A stretch of 29,029 bases of DNA from Microcaldota archaeon (lineage in GTDB: Archaea > Micrarchaeota > Micrarchaeia > Micrarchaeales > CABMGC01). This document shows positions 1 to 7,626 of this stretch, one piece after another. Position 1 is the first letter of the stretch. Every line of letters begins with the position of its first letter. The DNA lies in assembly GCA_021835105.1 (NCBI GenBank), contig JAKBQS010000004.1, positions 1 through 29,029 on the forward strand. Reading direction: 5' to 3'. The notes beneath the pieces are model-generated. The model searched no databases. It saw nothing but the letters and a program-made list of their open reading frames with translations, and was not told the DNA's origin. The translations under genes and the position numbers were made by a program.

Positions 1-48
1 GAGGGCTATGAGGAAGAGGGCCATGGCATATGTTAACGCACCTATCAA
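1..48 (-). CDS. N-terminal fragment of a membrane protein, possibly PiT-type phosphate permease
   Basis: Only 16 codons lie in the window, running off the left edge on the minus strand. The frame begins after an in-frame TAG and a TTG at 48-46 is the best start; an internal ATG at 24-22 is the alternative. The visible residues are almost all hydrophobic (I-G-A-L-T-Y-A-M-A-L-F-L-I-A-L), as expected for a first transmembrane helix. It lies directly downstream of a DUF47/PhoU-like gene. In archaea and bacteria DUF47 genes commonly pair with PiT inorganic phosphate permeases, so that identity is inferred from context only. The sequence itself shows only a hydrophobic N-terminus. Confidence 0.35.
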   Translation of the reverse strand, partial: MIGALTYAMALFLIAL

Positions 49-58
49 CCCATCACGC

Positions 59-691
59 TCATGTGGCTATCGAGAGCATTATTCCCAGCAGCCTGTCAGC
101 GGAATCTTCGCAGCTGTCGAGTATGTTGTCCCCAAGATACGCTATGTCGGTTGTGTGCGCGAACTGCTTGTAGTTGAGCTTGGCAGCATATGCATAATTC
201 AGCATAGCGTCCTTTACGTCATCTACTTTCCTCTCGTATTTTTCTATCTCGGTCCTGAATTTTCGCATCTCTGATATTCTCTCCGCGGAATGCATCTCTA
301 TGAGAAGCCCGAGAGCTCTGTCCGTGAATAGATTGAACTTGCTGAGATTTGAACCTAAGTACTTCCTCATTGCAGGTGAGCCGCCATCGTAGCGTATGAC
401 AGCCCTTGATAGGTTGAATATATTGTCAACTATGTCGTCCTCCGTATTCAGGAACCTTATTACGTCATCTATAAGATTTGGTGCTATTGAACCAGATGTT
501 ACGGAATTGGTAAGGTTGAACAGTTCAGAATCGGAGAGCCGCTCGAGCCGCCTTATTCCGGATATGTCCCTGCTGCCAGAGATTACCTGAAGCATTAGCG
601 CGTTGGCCTTTTTGGCGTGTTCGGCTATTACTTTGCTCTTCTTTATTATGCCCTGCTCCCCGCCGTTGAATATTCTCTCGATAAGTTTCAT
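59..691 (-). CDS. DUF47 / PhoU-like phosphate transport regulator
   Basis: 210 residues, the normal length of the DUF47 (TIGR00153) family. The protein is all helical with no membrane segment, and consists of long amphipathic helices with the spaced acidic residues (for example E-D-D-I-V-D-N near residue 85 and C-E-D-S-A-D-R near residue 195) typical of the metal-binding PhoU-like bundle. Family members usually accompany PiT phosphate permeases and are thought to modulate them at the membrane face. The start ATG overlaps the stop of the upstream XPF gene in an ATGA tetranucleotide (691-688), so the two are translationally coupled. The next reading frame downstream begins about 10 bases after the stop and is hydrophobic. 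Family assignment is by overall pattern; the regulatory role is inferred. Confidence 0.75.
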   Translation of the reverse strand: MKLIERIFNGGEQGIIKKSKVIAEHAKKANALMLQVISGSRDISGIRRLERLSDSELFNLTNSVTSGSIAPNLIDDVIRFLNTEDDIVDNIFNLSRAVIRYDGGSPAMRKYLGSNLSKFNLFTDRALGLLIEMHSAERISEMRKFRTEIEKYERKVDDVKDAMLNYAYAAKLNYKQFAHTTDIAYLGDNILDSCEDSADRLLGIMLSIAT

Positions 692-1338
692 TGGGATGCC
701 CCATTATCAGGCGCGCCATTCAGGGAATGGTATATGGCTTCTGCCTTCTTTCTGCCTATCTTATTGACCTTCTGCAGCTCTTTTGTATCTGCCATCATGA
801 CGTTCTTTACGCTGCCAAAATTTGAGAGGAGGCACGAAGCAAGCTTCTCGCCTATGCCCGGTATGGAACTCAGGATGCTCAGCTGTATGTCGTAATCGGT
901 GCGCTTCCTGCGCTGTCCCCTTATCACAGGCTGCCTTTTGTTCTCTTCCTGCTCAAATTCAGCTATCTTGTGCAGCGTGAATGCAGTATCCTCATCGCTC
1001 TCTGTAAATATTACTTGTATGCCGTATGTGGTATAGAGCTTAAGTACCGCAGATATCAGTGCATTCCTTCTTATACGCGGCTGCTGCTCGGATGCTTCTA
1101 TTATCATTATGGGCCGCTCGAACCCTTCTGAAAGGCGTTTTGCCTGTTCGAAGAGCCTGCCGTCTATTATTGAGTTTTCGAAGTCTGGTGCGCTCTTTCT
1201 TTCCACACATATCCTGTCGGAGAGGACATAATCCCCTACGGGCAACTGCAAGATCTCTACTAAAGAATCCATGGATACGAGAGTTTCCAAGATGTTCTCG
1301 GATCTTTCCCTGTTATCTGCAATTATGCGCACACCCAT
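688..1338 (-). CDS. XPF/ERCC4-family structure-specific endonuclease, short form
   Basis: 216 residues made of an N-terminal ERCC4 nuclease domain and a C-terminal tandem helix-hairpin-helix domain. The nuclease signature GDxnERKxxxD is visible: G-D-Y at 35-37, E-R-K-S at 46-49 and D52, with an earlier D-N-R-E at 8-11. The HhH region (about 155-210) contains IPGIGEKLA and VNKIGRKKAEAI, which bind DNA. There is no SF2 helicase domain, so this is the short crenarchaeal-type XPF rather than euryarchaeal Hef. Such enzymes cut 3' flaps and branched DNA as dimers, often with PCNA; I see no clear PCNA-interacting peptide at the C-terminus (ends N-G-A-S-Q). It is the first gene of a run coupled to DUF47 and diverges from RIO1. 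Confidence 0.9.
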   Translation of the reverse strand: MGVRIIADNRERSENILETLVSMDSLVEILQLPVGDYVLSDRICVERKSAPDFENSIIDGRLFEQAKRLSEGFERPIMIIEASEQQPRIRRNALISAVLKLYTTYGIQVIFTESDEDTAFTLHKIAEFEQEENKRQPVIRGQRRKRTDYDIQLSILSSIPGIGEKLASCLLSNFGSVKNVMMADTKELQKVNKIGRKKAEAIYHSLNGAPDNGASQ

Positions 1339-1354
1339 GGTGAGACTGCTCAGG

Positions 1355-1375
1355 CAAAGAATAAATATAGAAATG
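1355..1375. promoter_or_regulatory. Divergent promoter region for XPF and RIO1
   Basis: The 56-bp gap between the XPF start (minus) and the RIO1 start (plus) holds one A/T block, aataaatatagaa at about 1360-1372. Read on the minus strand it gives TATATTTA about 25 nt before a start point near 1342, just before the XPF ATG. Read on the plus strand it is well placed for a start near 1386. RIO1 also has a purine-rich Shine-Dalgarno stretch, gggaggga, at 1378-1385. Placement is by pattern only. Confidence 0.45.
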
Positions 1376-1394
1376 TTGGGAGGGATATTATATC

Positions 1395-2177
1395 ATGTCG
1401 CGGATGGTAAGCAAGAGGAAACGGCCAGACAGGGACCGGTTTACGCTGAAGGAAGTGCTAAAGTTCGGCAGCTCGTCAATTGATGATAGGACCACTTCCA
1501 GTCTGAAGAAGCTTTTCGGGATAGGAATAATCTCGTCAATATACTTTCAGATAGCGAGCGGCAAGGAAGCAGATATTTATTTAGCCCAGAACGGACGCAG
1601 GGTGAAGGAGGATGTTGTGCTCCTGAAAATATTCAGGATGGAGACCTCAAGCTTTGGAAAGAGGGAGGATTACATAAGAGGGGACAGAAGGTTTTCTGGG
1701 AAGAGCACAGACGTAAATAAACTTATAGGCATATGGTGCAGAAAAGAATACGGAAACTTGAAGATAGCGAAGGAGGCAGGGGTGATGGCGCCTATGCCGT
1801 ATTATGCCAATGGAAATGTGCTCGCAATGGAATTTATAGGAGAAAATGGGGTTCCTTCGCCAAGATTGAAGGACACAAAATCAGAGCACCCTGAAAGGAT
1901 AATGGAAGGGATATTCGAGTCTATGCGCAAGTTGAGCAGCTATGGACTGGTGCATGGGGATATGAGCGAATACAATGTGCTTGTAAAGAATGATACGCCT
2001 TACATCATAGATTTTGGGCAGGCGGTAAGCATAGACCATCCAAGAGCCAGGGAATTCCTGGAGAGGGATGTGCACAATATTGCCACGTTCTTTATGAAGA
2101 GATATGGAATCGAGCATGATGAATCTGAAGAAGTAGCAAAGTCTCTTGAAGCTGCGGATAAAAGCGGGGCTACATAG
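1395..2177 (+). CDS. rio1: RIO1-family atypical serine protein kinase
   Basis: 260 residues. RIO1 hallmarks are in order: the nucleotide-binding loop I-A-S-G-K-E-A-D at 53-60 (RIO1 form of STGKEA), the ATP-binding lysine in L-L-K-I-F (K78), the catalytic loop L-V-H-G-D-M-S-E-Y-N-V-L at 185-196 with D189 and N194, and the metal-binding I-I-D-F-G-Q at 204-209. RIO1 acts in late maturation of the small ribosomal subunit, where its ATPase activity drives factor release. The basic N-terminus is normal for the family. A gggaggga Shine-Dalgarno precedes the ATG. Its 3' end overlaps the convergent argS gene by 8 bp. Confidence 0.95.
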   Translation: MSRMVSKRKRPDRDRFTLKEVLKFGSSSIDDRTTSSLKKLFGIGIISSIYFQIASGKEADIYLAQNGRRVKEDVVLLKIFRMETSSFGKREDYIRGDRRFSGKSTDVNKLIGIWCRKEYGNLKIAKEAGVMAPMPYYANGNVLAMEFIGENGVPSPRLKDTKSEHPERIMEGIFESMRKLSSYGLVHGDMSEYNVLVKNDTPYIIDFGQAVSIDHPRAREFLERDVHNIATFFMKRYGIEHDESEEVAKSLEAADKSGAT

Positions 2178-4101
2178 ATTCAACAGTCTCTATTCCAAGA
2201 AGCATGAGAAGGTCCTTTATGGCAAATGAGACGGCATATACAAGACAAAGGCGGAATTCTTTGCTCTCACCACCCTTGATCACAGGGTACTTTTCATAGA
2301 ATCTGCTGAATGAGGAGCATATGGCTATCAGGTAATCTGCAATTATGTCAGGTCTGAATTCGCGTGCTGCCTTTTTTATGCACTCCGCCTTTGCCGCAAG
2401 TAGCTTTATCAGGATATAATCCTCGCCTTCTGTAACTGCTGAACAGTCCGGTTCACGGCTTGAATCAAGCGTATATCCTGCGTTCTTGAGGATCTTCCTG
2501 GACCTTGCGTAGGTATATATGCAATATGGTCCTGTCTCTCCTTCGAACTTCAGTGCCTTCTCCCATGAGAATGTGATGCGCCTCTCGGGAGATATCTTAA
2601 GGAACTCGAATTTTATTGCAGAGAGCGCTATCCTTCTTGCGGTATCTTCGAGATTTTCGCTGATCTCGAACTTCTTGCTGCTCCGCAGCATCTCTGCGGC
2701 TTTTGATGATGTGACTGCAAGAAGATCATCCGCAGTGTAGTTGCGCCCTTCGCCAAGCCATCCGCCCCTCCTGCCGCTAAGGTCGGAGCCTTCTATGTTG
2801 ACTTCACCGTAAGAGAGGTGTATTATCTTATTCGCAACTTCATCCATACCCATGGCGATAAATGACGACTTTAACAGCAGCTGCAGGTAATCCTGCGCAG
2901 AGCCTATAACGTTTATAGCCATGTCGCATGGAGGCTGCTTGAGTTCCTCTCCGCTGGAAGACGTCGTAAATACTGGATTGCCGTTTGGCTGCTTCTCCAA
3001 GAATGTGCTTACCCGCATCCCCTTGCCTATAAGGCCGAACTTAAACATGTGGAAAGCTATGTCCTTTGCCAGGTATGTAGCGGCGCCGCTGCTCCTGACT
3101 AGAACCTTTGCTTCATCGTCCCTCTCTACTAGACCTTCAGCCAAAGCCGAGCCGCTGCTCCTGATGCTTGATAAGTTTATTATCTTGCAGCCCTTGTACT
3201 TACCCTCTGTTACATTCTCTATGAAGTGTTTTTGCTCAAGCAGCCCAATAGCCTGCTCAAGAAGCCTTTCCCTTATTATATCGCTCTCCCAGACCAGCAT
3301 GTCGTGATATATCCCGTATTCGAACGCCGTGGCATATTGGGCAGCTACGCATCTCTCAGCGATAAGGCGCGCGGTCCTTGCTTCTTCAGTATTGCCTTCT
3401 TCCATGCGCTTGAGCACACGGTTCACCTCCTCTTTCACGCCATCGTGTTCCATCTCCTTGTTTACCGCAACATACTGCTCCCCAAGCCACTGATCGAATT
3501 TTTTATCAGGATTACCGTTTAGTTTGATATAGCCCCATACGCTCTCCGCAATCTGGAGTCCGAGATCGTCTATGTAATCCTGTCTTATTACCGAGAATCC
3601 GTCGGCCTCAATTATCCTCGATACTGAATCTCCAAGAAGCGCATTCCTGAGATGGCCTATGTGCCACGGCTTGTTTGGATTGACGCTAGGGAACTCTGCG
3701 AGGACAAATCCTTTCGGCTTCGATCCTGCGCCTTGCCGGTGCGTCATATCTTCTGAGTTGATATATTGAAGCACCGCTCCCGAAAACCTAGCCCTATCGA
3801 ACCTTGCATTGATATACCCGTTCTCGCTGCTTATTCTATACGGTATCTTTCCGGGTATTTCTGCGCTCTTGAAGAGTTTATCGGCTATCTCTCTTGGATT
3901 CCTCTTCAGCATTTTGGAAAGTTTGAATGCTATCGAAGAGGCGAGATCTTTGTCAGCAGACTTCTGCCATGAGACAGAAGAGCGAACCTCAGACTCTCCA
4001 AGATTGGCTTCGGGATAACATTCTTTAGCCCTTTCGTATATGTGATGGGCAAAATCTTCCAAGGCATAGGAATAAGGTTCATCAGCCATTATATCAAGCA
4101 T
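2170..4101 (-). CDS. argS: Arginyl-tRNA synthetase (class I)
   Basis: 643 residues, normal for ArgRS. The N-terminal Add-1 domain covers about residues 1-115. The HIGH motif is W-H-I-G-H-L-R-N at 146-153, following N-P-N-K-P. The second signature is D-L-S-G-R-R-G-G at 440-447, the KMSKS-equivalent that archaeal ArgRS carries in the form xSxRxG, so the missing canonical lysine is normal for the family. The C-terminal anticodon-binding region includes G-P-Y-C-I-Y-T-Y-A-R. It charges tRNA-Arg in the cytosol. A TATA-like box at 4118-4127 predicts transcription starting near 4098-4101. Translation may therefore be leaderless from the ATG at 4101 or begin at the second ATG (4089). That box overlaps the 3' end of the upstream nnrD gene. 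Confidence 0.95.
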   Translation of the reverse strand: MLDIMADEPYSYALEDFAHHIYERAKECYPEANLGESEVRSSVSWQKSADKDLASSIAFKLSKMLKRNPREIADKLFKSAEIPGKIPYRISSENGYINARFDRARFSGAVLQYINSEDMTHRQGAGSKPKGFVLAEFPSVNPNKPWHIGHLRNALLGDSVSRIIEADGFSVIRQDYIDDLGLQIAESVWGYIKLNGNPDKKFDQWLGEQYVAVNKEMEHDGVKEEVNRVLKRMEEGNTEEARTARLIAERCVAAQYATAFEYGIYHDMLVWESDIIRERLLEQAIGLLEQKHFIENVTEGKYKGCKIINLSSIRSSGSALAEGLVERDDEAKVLVRSSGAATYLAKDIAFHMFKFGLIGKGMRVSTFLEKQPNGNPVFTTSSSGEELKQPPCDMAINVIGSAQDYLQLLLKSSFIAMGMDEVANKIIHLSYGEVNIEGSDLSGRRGGWLGEGRNYTADDLLAVTSSKAAEMLRSSKKFEISENLEDTARRIALSAIKFEFLKISPERRITFSWEKALKFEGETGPYCIYTYARSRKILKNAGYTLDSSREPDCSAVTEGEDYILIKLLAAKAECIKKAAREFRPDIIADYLIAICSSFSRFYEKYPVIKGGESKEFRLCLVYAVSFAIKDLLMLLGIETVESM

Positions 4102-4117
4102 ATAATTTGGTTATCCA

Positions 4118-4127
4118 ATATTAAATA
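4118..4127 (-). promoter_or_regulatory. TATA-like box for argS
   Basis: On the minus strand the sequence tatttaatat lies about 25 nt before the argS start codon, the usual archaeal TATA-to-start spacing. It overlaps the 3' end and stop codon region of nnrD, so argS can be transcribed separately from nnrD. This supports a leaderless or near-leaderless argS mRNA. Confidence 0.5.
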
Positions 4128-4128
4128 G

Positions 4129-5022
4129 TTATTTGCGAATACGCCCCATTCCCTTCTTTATCCATGATATTGCAGCAGGCATATTTTCTATTATATCTGA
4201 TGCTATTGCATGCTCCCCAAAATTTGCGGCTATGTAGTCCCCAATCATTGCGTGCAGATATGCGGCGCAGACTGAGGCGTCGAATGCGTCACTTGATCTG
4301 GTTAGATAGAAGGAGAGTATCCCTGACAAGACATCGCCAGTTCCCATAGTGGCAAGGGTTGCGGTTTTTGGCGTTATGGCCTTTACACGCGTGCCATCAG
4401 TCACAATACTTCTGTGGCCCTTTAGTATTACCGATGTATGGTATGTTTTTGCTATGTGAATAGCGATGTCTATCCTTTTTTGTATGCTGGATGCATTCTC
4501 CTCGCCAATCGCCATTCCCGCAAGCACTGCTGCTTCCCTATCATTAGGAGTAAGGACTACGTCTTCTTTCTTTCCCAGATTGGGTTGTCTTCTGATTGCA
4601 AAGAGACCATCCGCGTCTATGACGAGCTTCTTCCTGGAGATGCACGCATTGCGTATTGCAGATGCGCATGCGTTTAGTGTTGGCGGATCCCTCCCGGCAC
4701 CAGGACCTATTACGATGGAATCTGACTTTTCAATCTCCGCCATCGCTGCTTTTCCAAAAGACAGATGGCTTATTCCTGAAGGCACCACTATTATGTTCGG
4801 TGAGACGGACCTTTCTTCCACAAGTATTTTCTGTGGAACCATTGATACTACGTAACCTGCGCCTGCTCTCAAAGCTGCGAGTGATGCCAGAGCTACTGCA
4901 CCGTGGTATCTGGATGAACCTCCGAAGATCATGACGCGACCATTGTCTCTCTTCGAAGAGAATGCATGCCTACTTCTCTCCAACACTAGGAAATCCGCAG
5001 CCCGTGCGGCAGTGTATCGCAA
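4129..5022 (-). CDS. nnrD: ADP-dependent NAD(P)H-hydrate dehydratase (YjeF C-terminal type)
   Basis: 297 residues, ribokinase-like fold. It converts the damaged hydrate NAD(P)HX back to NAD(P)H, using ADP. Visible motifs: V-M-I-F-G-G-S at 30-36 near the N-terminus, I-G-P-G-A-G at 105-110, D-A-D-G at 136-139, T-P-N-D-R-E at 158-163 and the catalytic anion-hole M-G-T-G-D-V-L-S-G at 226-234 with D230. The N-terminal epimerase (NnrE) domain found fused in many bacteria and archaea is absent, so an epimerase must be encoded elsewhere or be missing. The start is TTG at 5022-5020, preceded on the minus strand by taggtg. A shorter start is possible but would remove conserved N-terminal sequence. Confidence 0.88.
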   Translation of the reverse strand: MRYTAARAADFLVLERSRHAFSSKRDNGRVMIFGGSSRYHGAVALASLAALRAGAGYVVSMVPQKILVEERSVSPNIIVVPSGISHLSFGKAAMAEIEKSDSIVIGPGAGRDPPTLNACASAIRNACISRKKLVIDADGLFAIRRQPNLGKKEDVVLTPNDREAAVLAGMAIGEENASSIQKRIDIAIHIAKTYHTSVILKGHRSIVTDGTRVKAITPKTATLATMGTGDVLSGILSFYLTRSSDAFDASVCAAYLHAMIGDYIAANFGEHAIASDIIENMPAAISWIKKGMGRIRK

Positions 5023-5107
5023 ATGAACACCTACTCTTTATATTATGCTAACTTTTTATACTTTCCATGGAATAAATTACTGCATATTTAACTGCGATGA
5101 TGGTTGA
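5023..5107. promoter_or_regulatory. Divergent promoter region between nnrD and the AbrB-like gene
   Basis: This 85-bp gap is A/T rich. On the plus strand tttttata at about 5052-5059 is a TATA candidate, with a second A/T block (gcatattta) at about 5083-5091 closer to the TTG start. On the minus strand ataatataaag near 5035-5046 could serve nnrD, but it lies close to the start codon. No operator-like inverted repeat was seen. Confidence 0.4.
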
Positions 5108-5989
5108 TTGGTTAAGATATACAGGACAAAGAGCAATAAGCTGATTGTAAACCTTCCAGACGAACTTATCAAGTCGATGAAACTCTCTGAGGGGCAGGAA
5201 GTCGAGTTCCTTAGAAGCGATGACGGAGGTTATATAGTAATAAAGAAGGATGATAGTTACAGGGAAGGGCGCGATGCTGCTGCTTCAGCGCAGCAGGTGG
5301 CAAGAAGAGCGCCACTGACGCCTTCGCAAGTCGAGATTGCAGTGCTCAAAAAAATAGATACTCTCAGATACCAGATGAGGACTGTTGAGAATGTAAACAA
5401 ACTTCTTACGCAGGATGAAAAAGCTGTAATGAAATCCCTGCTTCAGAAAAAGTTCGTGAACCTCTTCAATAGCAAGGATGGAAATAGGGTATACAGCATT
5501 TCCAAGGATGTTTATGATAACTTCCTTATGCGCAAGAAGAGCACACCTGGCGCCTCCCCAGCACCGCAGTTGAAAGCATACCAGCAGCCTAGGGGCCCAT
5601 CTTATGTGCAGCGTGCACAGCAGCCTTCGGCAGGCTACACACCAATAACAGAGATTGACGAGGTTGCCACGCTTGAGAAAGAAGGTTATATAGTACTGCA
5701 GAGCGAGAGTCAGGCCGCTGCGATATCAAGTGCGCTAGAGGAGAGCATAAGGAAGGGGCATGTCCTTGGCACTAGGGCCTTCAACAGGAAATTCTATATT
5801 GTGCTAAGGTCTTTCATGGAAAAGAACGGTCCGCAGCTCATAAAGCTTATAGGAAGCGGTACATCAAAGACTGCTGACCTGTCCGCAAAGACAGGCATAG
5901 ACGAAGAAGGGATAAGGGCGATATTATATCTGCTTTCTGAAAGCGGAGAAGTCAGTGAGAAGAGAAAGGATGCCTTTACGCTTACATGA
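5108..5989 (+). CDS. AbrB/SpoVT-like DNA-binding protein with C-terminal winged-helix-like domain
   Basis: 293 residues. Residues 1-50 resemble a SpoVT-AbrB swapped-hairpin domain: the N-terminus V-K-I-Y-R-T-K-S-N-K-L-I-V-N-L-P is followed by L-S-E-G-Q-E-V-E-F and Y-I-V-I-K-K. A helical region rich in charged residues (about 75-150) follows, then a Pro/Gln/Ala linker (about 152-180), and a C-terminal part whose last 50 residues (T-S-K-T-A-D-L-S-A-K-T-G-I-D-E-E-G-I then L-S-E-S-G-E-V) look like a winged helix. I infer a transcriptional regulator or chromatin protein; I do not recognise the middle part. The start is TTG at 5108, preceded by gatgatgg; nearby ATGs are in another frame. Ordinary codon use. 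Confidence 0.7.
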   Translation: MVKIYRTKSNKLIVNLPDELIKSMKLSEGQEVEFLRSDDGGYIVIKKDDSYREGRDAAASAQQVARRAPLTPSQVEIAVLKKIDTLRYQMRTVENVNKLLTQDEKAVMKSLLQKKFVNLFNSKDGNRVYSISKDVYDNFLMRKKSTPGASPAPQLKAYQQPRGPSYVQRAQQPSAGYTPITEIDEVATLEKEGYIVLQSESQAAAISSALEESIRKGHVLGTRAFNRKFYIVLRSFMEKNGPQLIKLIGSGTSKTADLSAKTGIDEEGIRAILYLLSESGEVSEKRKDAFTLT

Positions 5990-6036
5990 AATGGCACAGG
6001 ATCGCTGCTTTCGTACGGCACTTGCAGCATAATACT

Positions 6037-6192
6037 CTATAGCGCGACCACGTGGTCCAGGAAGATTATTATAATTGAGAATATTACTGCAAAAACAAGT
6101 ATGTGCTTTGCGCTGAGCCTGGGACCCTTCTCGGGTGCATCGTAGAAGCTAAGTATTCCAGCCTGCTGCTGCGGAGTCGATAATCCCGGCAT
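6037..6192 (-). CDS. secG: Preprotein translocase subunit Sec61beta (archaeal SecG)
   Basis: 51 residues from the ATG at 6192. The pattern is that of archaeal Sec61beta: a short polar N-terminus, then A-G-I-L-S-F-Y-D followed by G-P-R-L-S-A-K-H, and one C-terminal transmembrane helix (about residues 31-48, ending D-H-V-V-A-L). It is the non-essential small subunit of the SecYEbeta protein channel in the cytoplasmic membrane. A longer frame opens at an ATG at 6219, but a TATA box centred near 6228 places transcription start around 6203, downstream of that ATG, so 6192 is the better start. The gene stands alone, convergent with the AbrB-like gene and divergent from prf1. Confidence 0.85.
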   Translation of the reverse strand: MPGLSTPQQQAGILSFYDAPEKGPRLSAKHILVFAVIFSIIIIFLDHVVAL

Positions 6193-6221
6193 ATCCAATC
6201 TTATTGTATTTATTAGCATTG

Positions 6222-6236
6222 CTATTTAAATACTTT
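6222..6236. promoter_or_regulatory. Palindromic TATA box shared by secG and prf1
   Basis: The palindrome tatttaaata (6223-6232) is the only strong TATA candidate between the two divergent genes. On the minus strand it is preceded by gtaaaag, a good purine-rich BRE, and sits about 36 nt from the secG ATG. On the plus strand it sits about 40 nt from the prf1 ATG but the upstream bases (cattgc) are a poor BRE. The secG direction is therefore better supported; use in both directions is inferred. Confidence 0.55.
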
Positions 6237-6267
6237 TACTGAAGCCTTTCCACATGGTAGAATAACG

Positions 6268-7458
6268 ATGAAAAACGAGTACTCGATGCTTAGGGAGATA
6301 AAAAAACTGCGTTCTATACGCGGCTCTGGAACGGAGCTTATAAGCATATACGTACCTGCAGGTTTTCAGCTTTCGGAAGAAGTCTCAAAGCTCAGGGAGG
6401 AATACAGCCAATCATCTAATATAAAGTCAAAGTCCACACGGACTAACGTTCAGAGCGCGATAGACAAGATAATACAGTACCTGAGGCTTTACAAGGAAAC
6501 CCCGAAGAATGGACTTGCGGTGTTCTGCGGCAACATCTCAGACAACCCTGGAAAGACATCGATAGAATTGTTCTCAATGGAGCCGCCGCTGCCCATAAAA
6601 GTAAACATATACCGATGCGATTCAACGTTTCTCTTGGATCCTATAGAGGACATAGTCAGCACTAAGGATACATACGCCCTTGTTGTCCTTGATGGCAGAG
6701 AGGCAACTGTTGCCACACTGAAGGGCCTGCACATACAGGTTATTAAGAAACTTAATTCGATGGTTCATGCGAAGGTGCGCAAGGGAGGGCAGTCGGCAAG
6801 GAGATACGAGAGGATAATCGAGGAGAGCATAGGCGAGTACTACTCGCGTGTCTCTGAGATAATAAACTCCGTATTCGAGCAGAGCCAGTTCAAGGTAAAG
6901 GGGCTTATAGTTGGTGGGCCTGGGCCTACCAAGGAAGGCTTTGTGAAATCAAACACCTTGAATTACCAGATAAAGATACTCGGCGTATATGATACAGGAT
7001 ATACGGATGAGTTCGGGCTCAACGAACTTGTGGAGAAGGCTTCTGATCTGCTCAAGGAACAGGAAGCGTATATGGAGAGGAGAGTTATAGAGCGGTTCAT
7101 CCAAGAGATATCCCATGGGGGATTGGCAACATACGGATATGAGAATACCAAGAAGGCGCTTCTTGCGAATCAGGCAGGCACGCTCATAATAAACAATGAC
7201 CTAGAGATGTATATGGTTGAGTATAAATGCAGCTCCTGCAACCAGATAGTAAAGAGCATGGAAAGTGAAGTGAAGCAAAAGAGGCACGAGTGCGGCGGGA
7301 CCCTTGAACCTGTATCTAGGGAAGATGCAATAGCAGAACTGGTAGGTCTCGCCGATGAAGGAGGGGTAGATACGGTATTTGTGTCATCTGAGAGTTCTTA
7401 TGGAAAGGAGTTCCTGATGGGCTTCAAGGGCATAGGGGCTATACTGCGATACAAGTAA
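6268..7458 (+). CDS. prf1: Peptide chain release factor aRF1
   Basis: 396 residues, within the 400-420 range of archaeal aRF1 though slightly short. Domain 1 carries the stop-codon reading motifs N-I-K-S at 51-54 and Y-x-C-x-x-x-F (Y115, C117, F121). Domain 2 carries the peptidyl-tRNA hydrolysis loop K-G-G-Q-S at 172-176. Domain 3 contains a possible zinc site C321, C324, H340, C342. It recognises all three stop codons and releases the finished peptide. The start is an ATG at 6268. A short hairpin lies just after the stop codon. No unusual residues are seen at the recognition motifs, which supports the standard genetic code used for the ORFs here. Confidence 0.96.
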   Translation: MKNEYSMLREIKKLRSIRGSGTELISIYVPAGFQLSEEVSKLREEYSQSSNIKSKSTRTNVQSAIDKIIQYLRLYKETPKNGLAVFCGNISDNPGKTSIELFSMEPPLPIKVNIYRCDSTFLLDPIEDIVSTKDTYALVVLDGREATVATLKGLHIQVIKKLNSMVHAKVRKGGQSARRYERIIEESIGEYYSRVSEIINSVFEQSQFKVKGLIVGGPGPTKEGFVKSNTLNYQIKILGVYDTGYTDEFGLNELVEKASDLLKEQEAYMERRVIERFIQEISHGGLATYGYENTKKALLANQAGTLIINNDLEMYMVEYKCSSCNQIVKSMESEVKQKRHECGGTLEPVSREDAIAELVGLADEGGVDTVFVSSESSYGKEFLMGFKGIGAILRYK

Positions 7459-7572
7459 GCCAGATATGTCTGGTTTCGCCTGAATCGGTATATGAAGCTT
7501 GCAGTTTGCCTCTACAGAGTGGATATTCCAGTAAAACTTCTGGTAATGCCGCTATTATGGGCACCCGAATAT

Positions 7573-7619
7573 GAATTTAAAGGTTTTCCTTTCAACTCTA
7601 TTGTCTTTTTTCCTTGGGG
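7573..7619 (+). promoter_or_regulatory. Histone promoter and Shine-Dalgarno
   Basis: A TATA-like gaatttaaag at 7573-7582 predicts transcription start near 7603. A gggg run at 7616-7619 lies seven bases before the GTG at 7627. Together they choose the GTG start over the in-frame ATG at 7492, which would lie well upstream of the transcript. Confidence 0.6.
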
Positions 7620-7626
7620 TAATGCT

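Noticed and set aside
8..274. Plus-strand frame at the left edge
   Set aside because: It is antisense to the DUF47 gene and shows no family features.
6193..6219. Nine-codon N-terminal extension of Sec61beta
   Set aside because: It lies upstream of the predicted transcription start, and Sec61beta proteins usually begin close to the chosen methionine.
7460..7473. Hairpin ccaga-tatg-tctgg after prf1 as a terminator
   Set aside because: Only five pairs and no T-run follows; it is too weak to call.
7492..7626. In-frame extension of the histone gene to an ATG at 7492
   Set aside because: The TATA box at 7573-7582 and gggg before GTG 7627 place the start downstream; the extra 45 residues are unlike any histone N-terminus.
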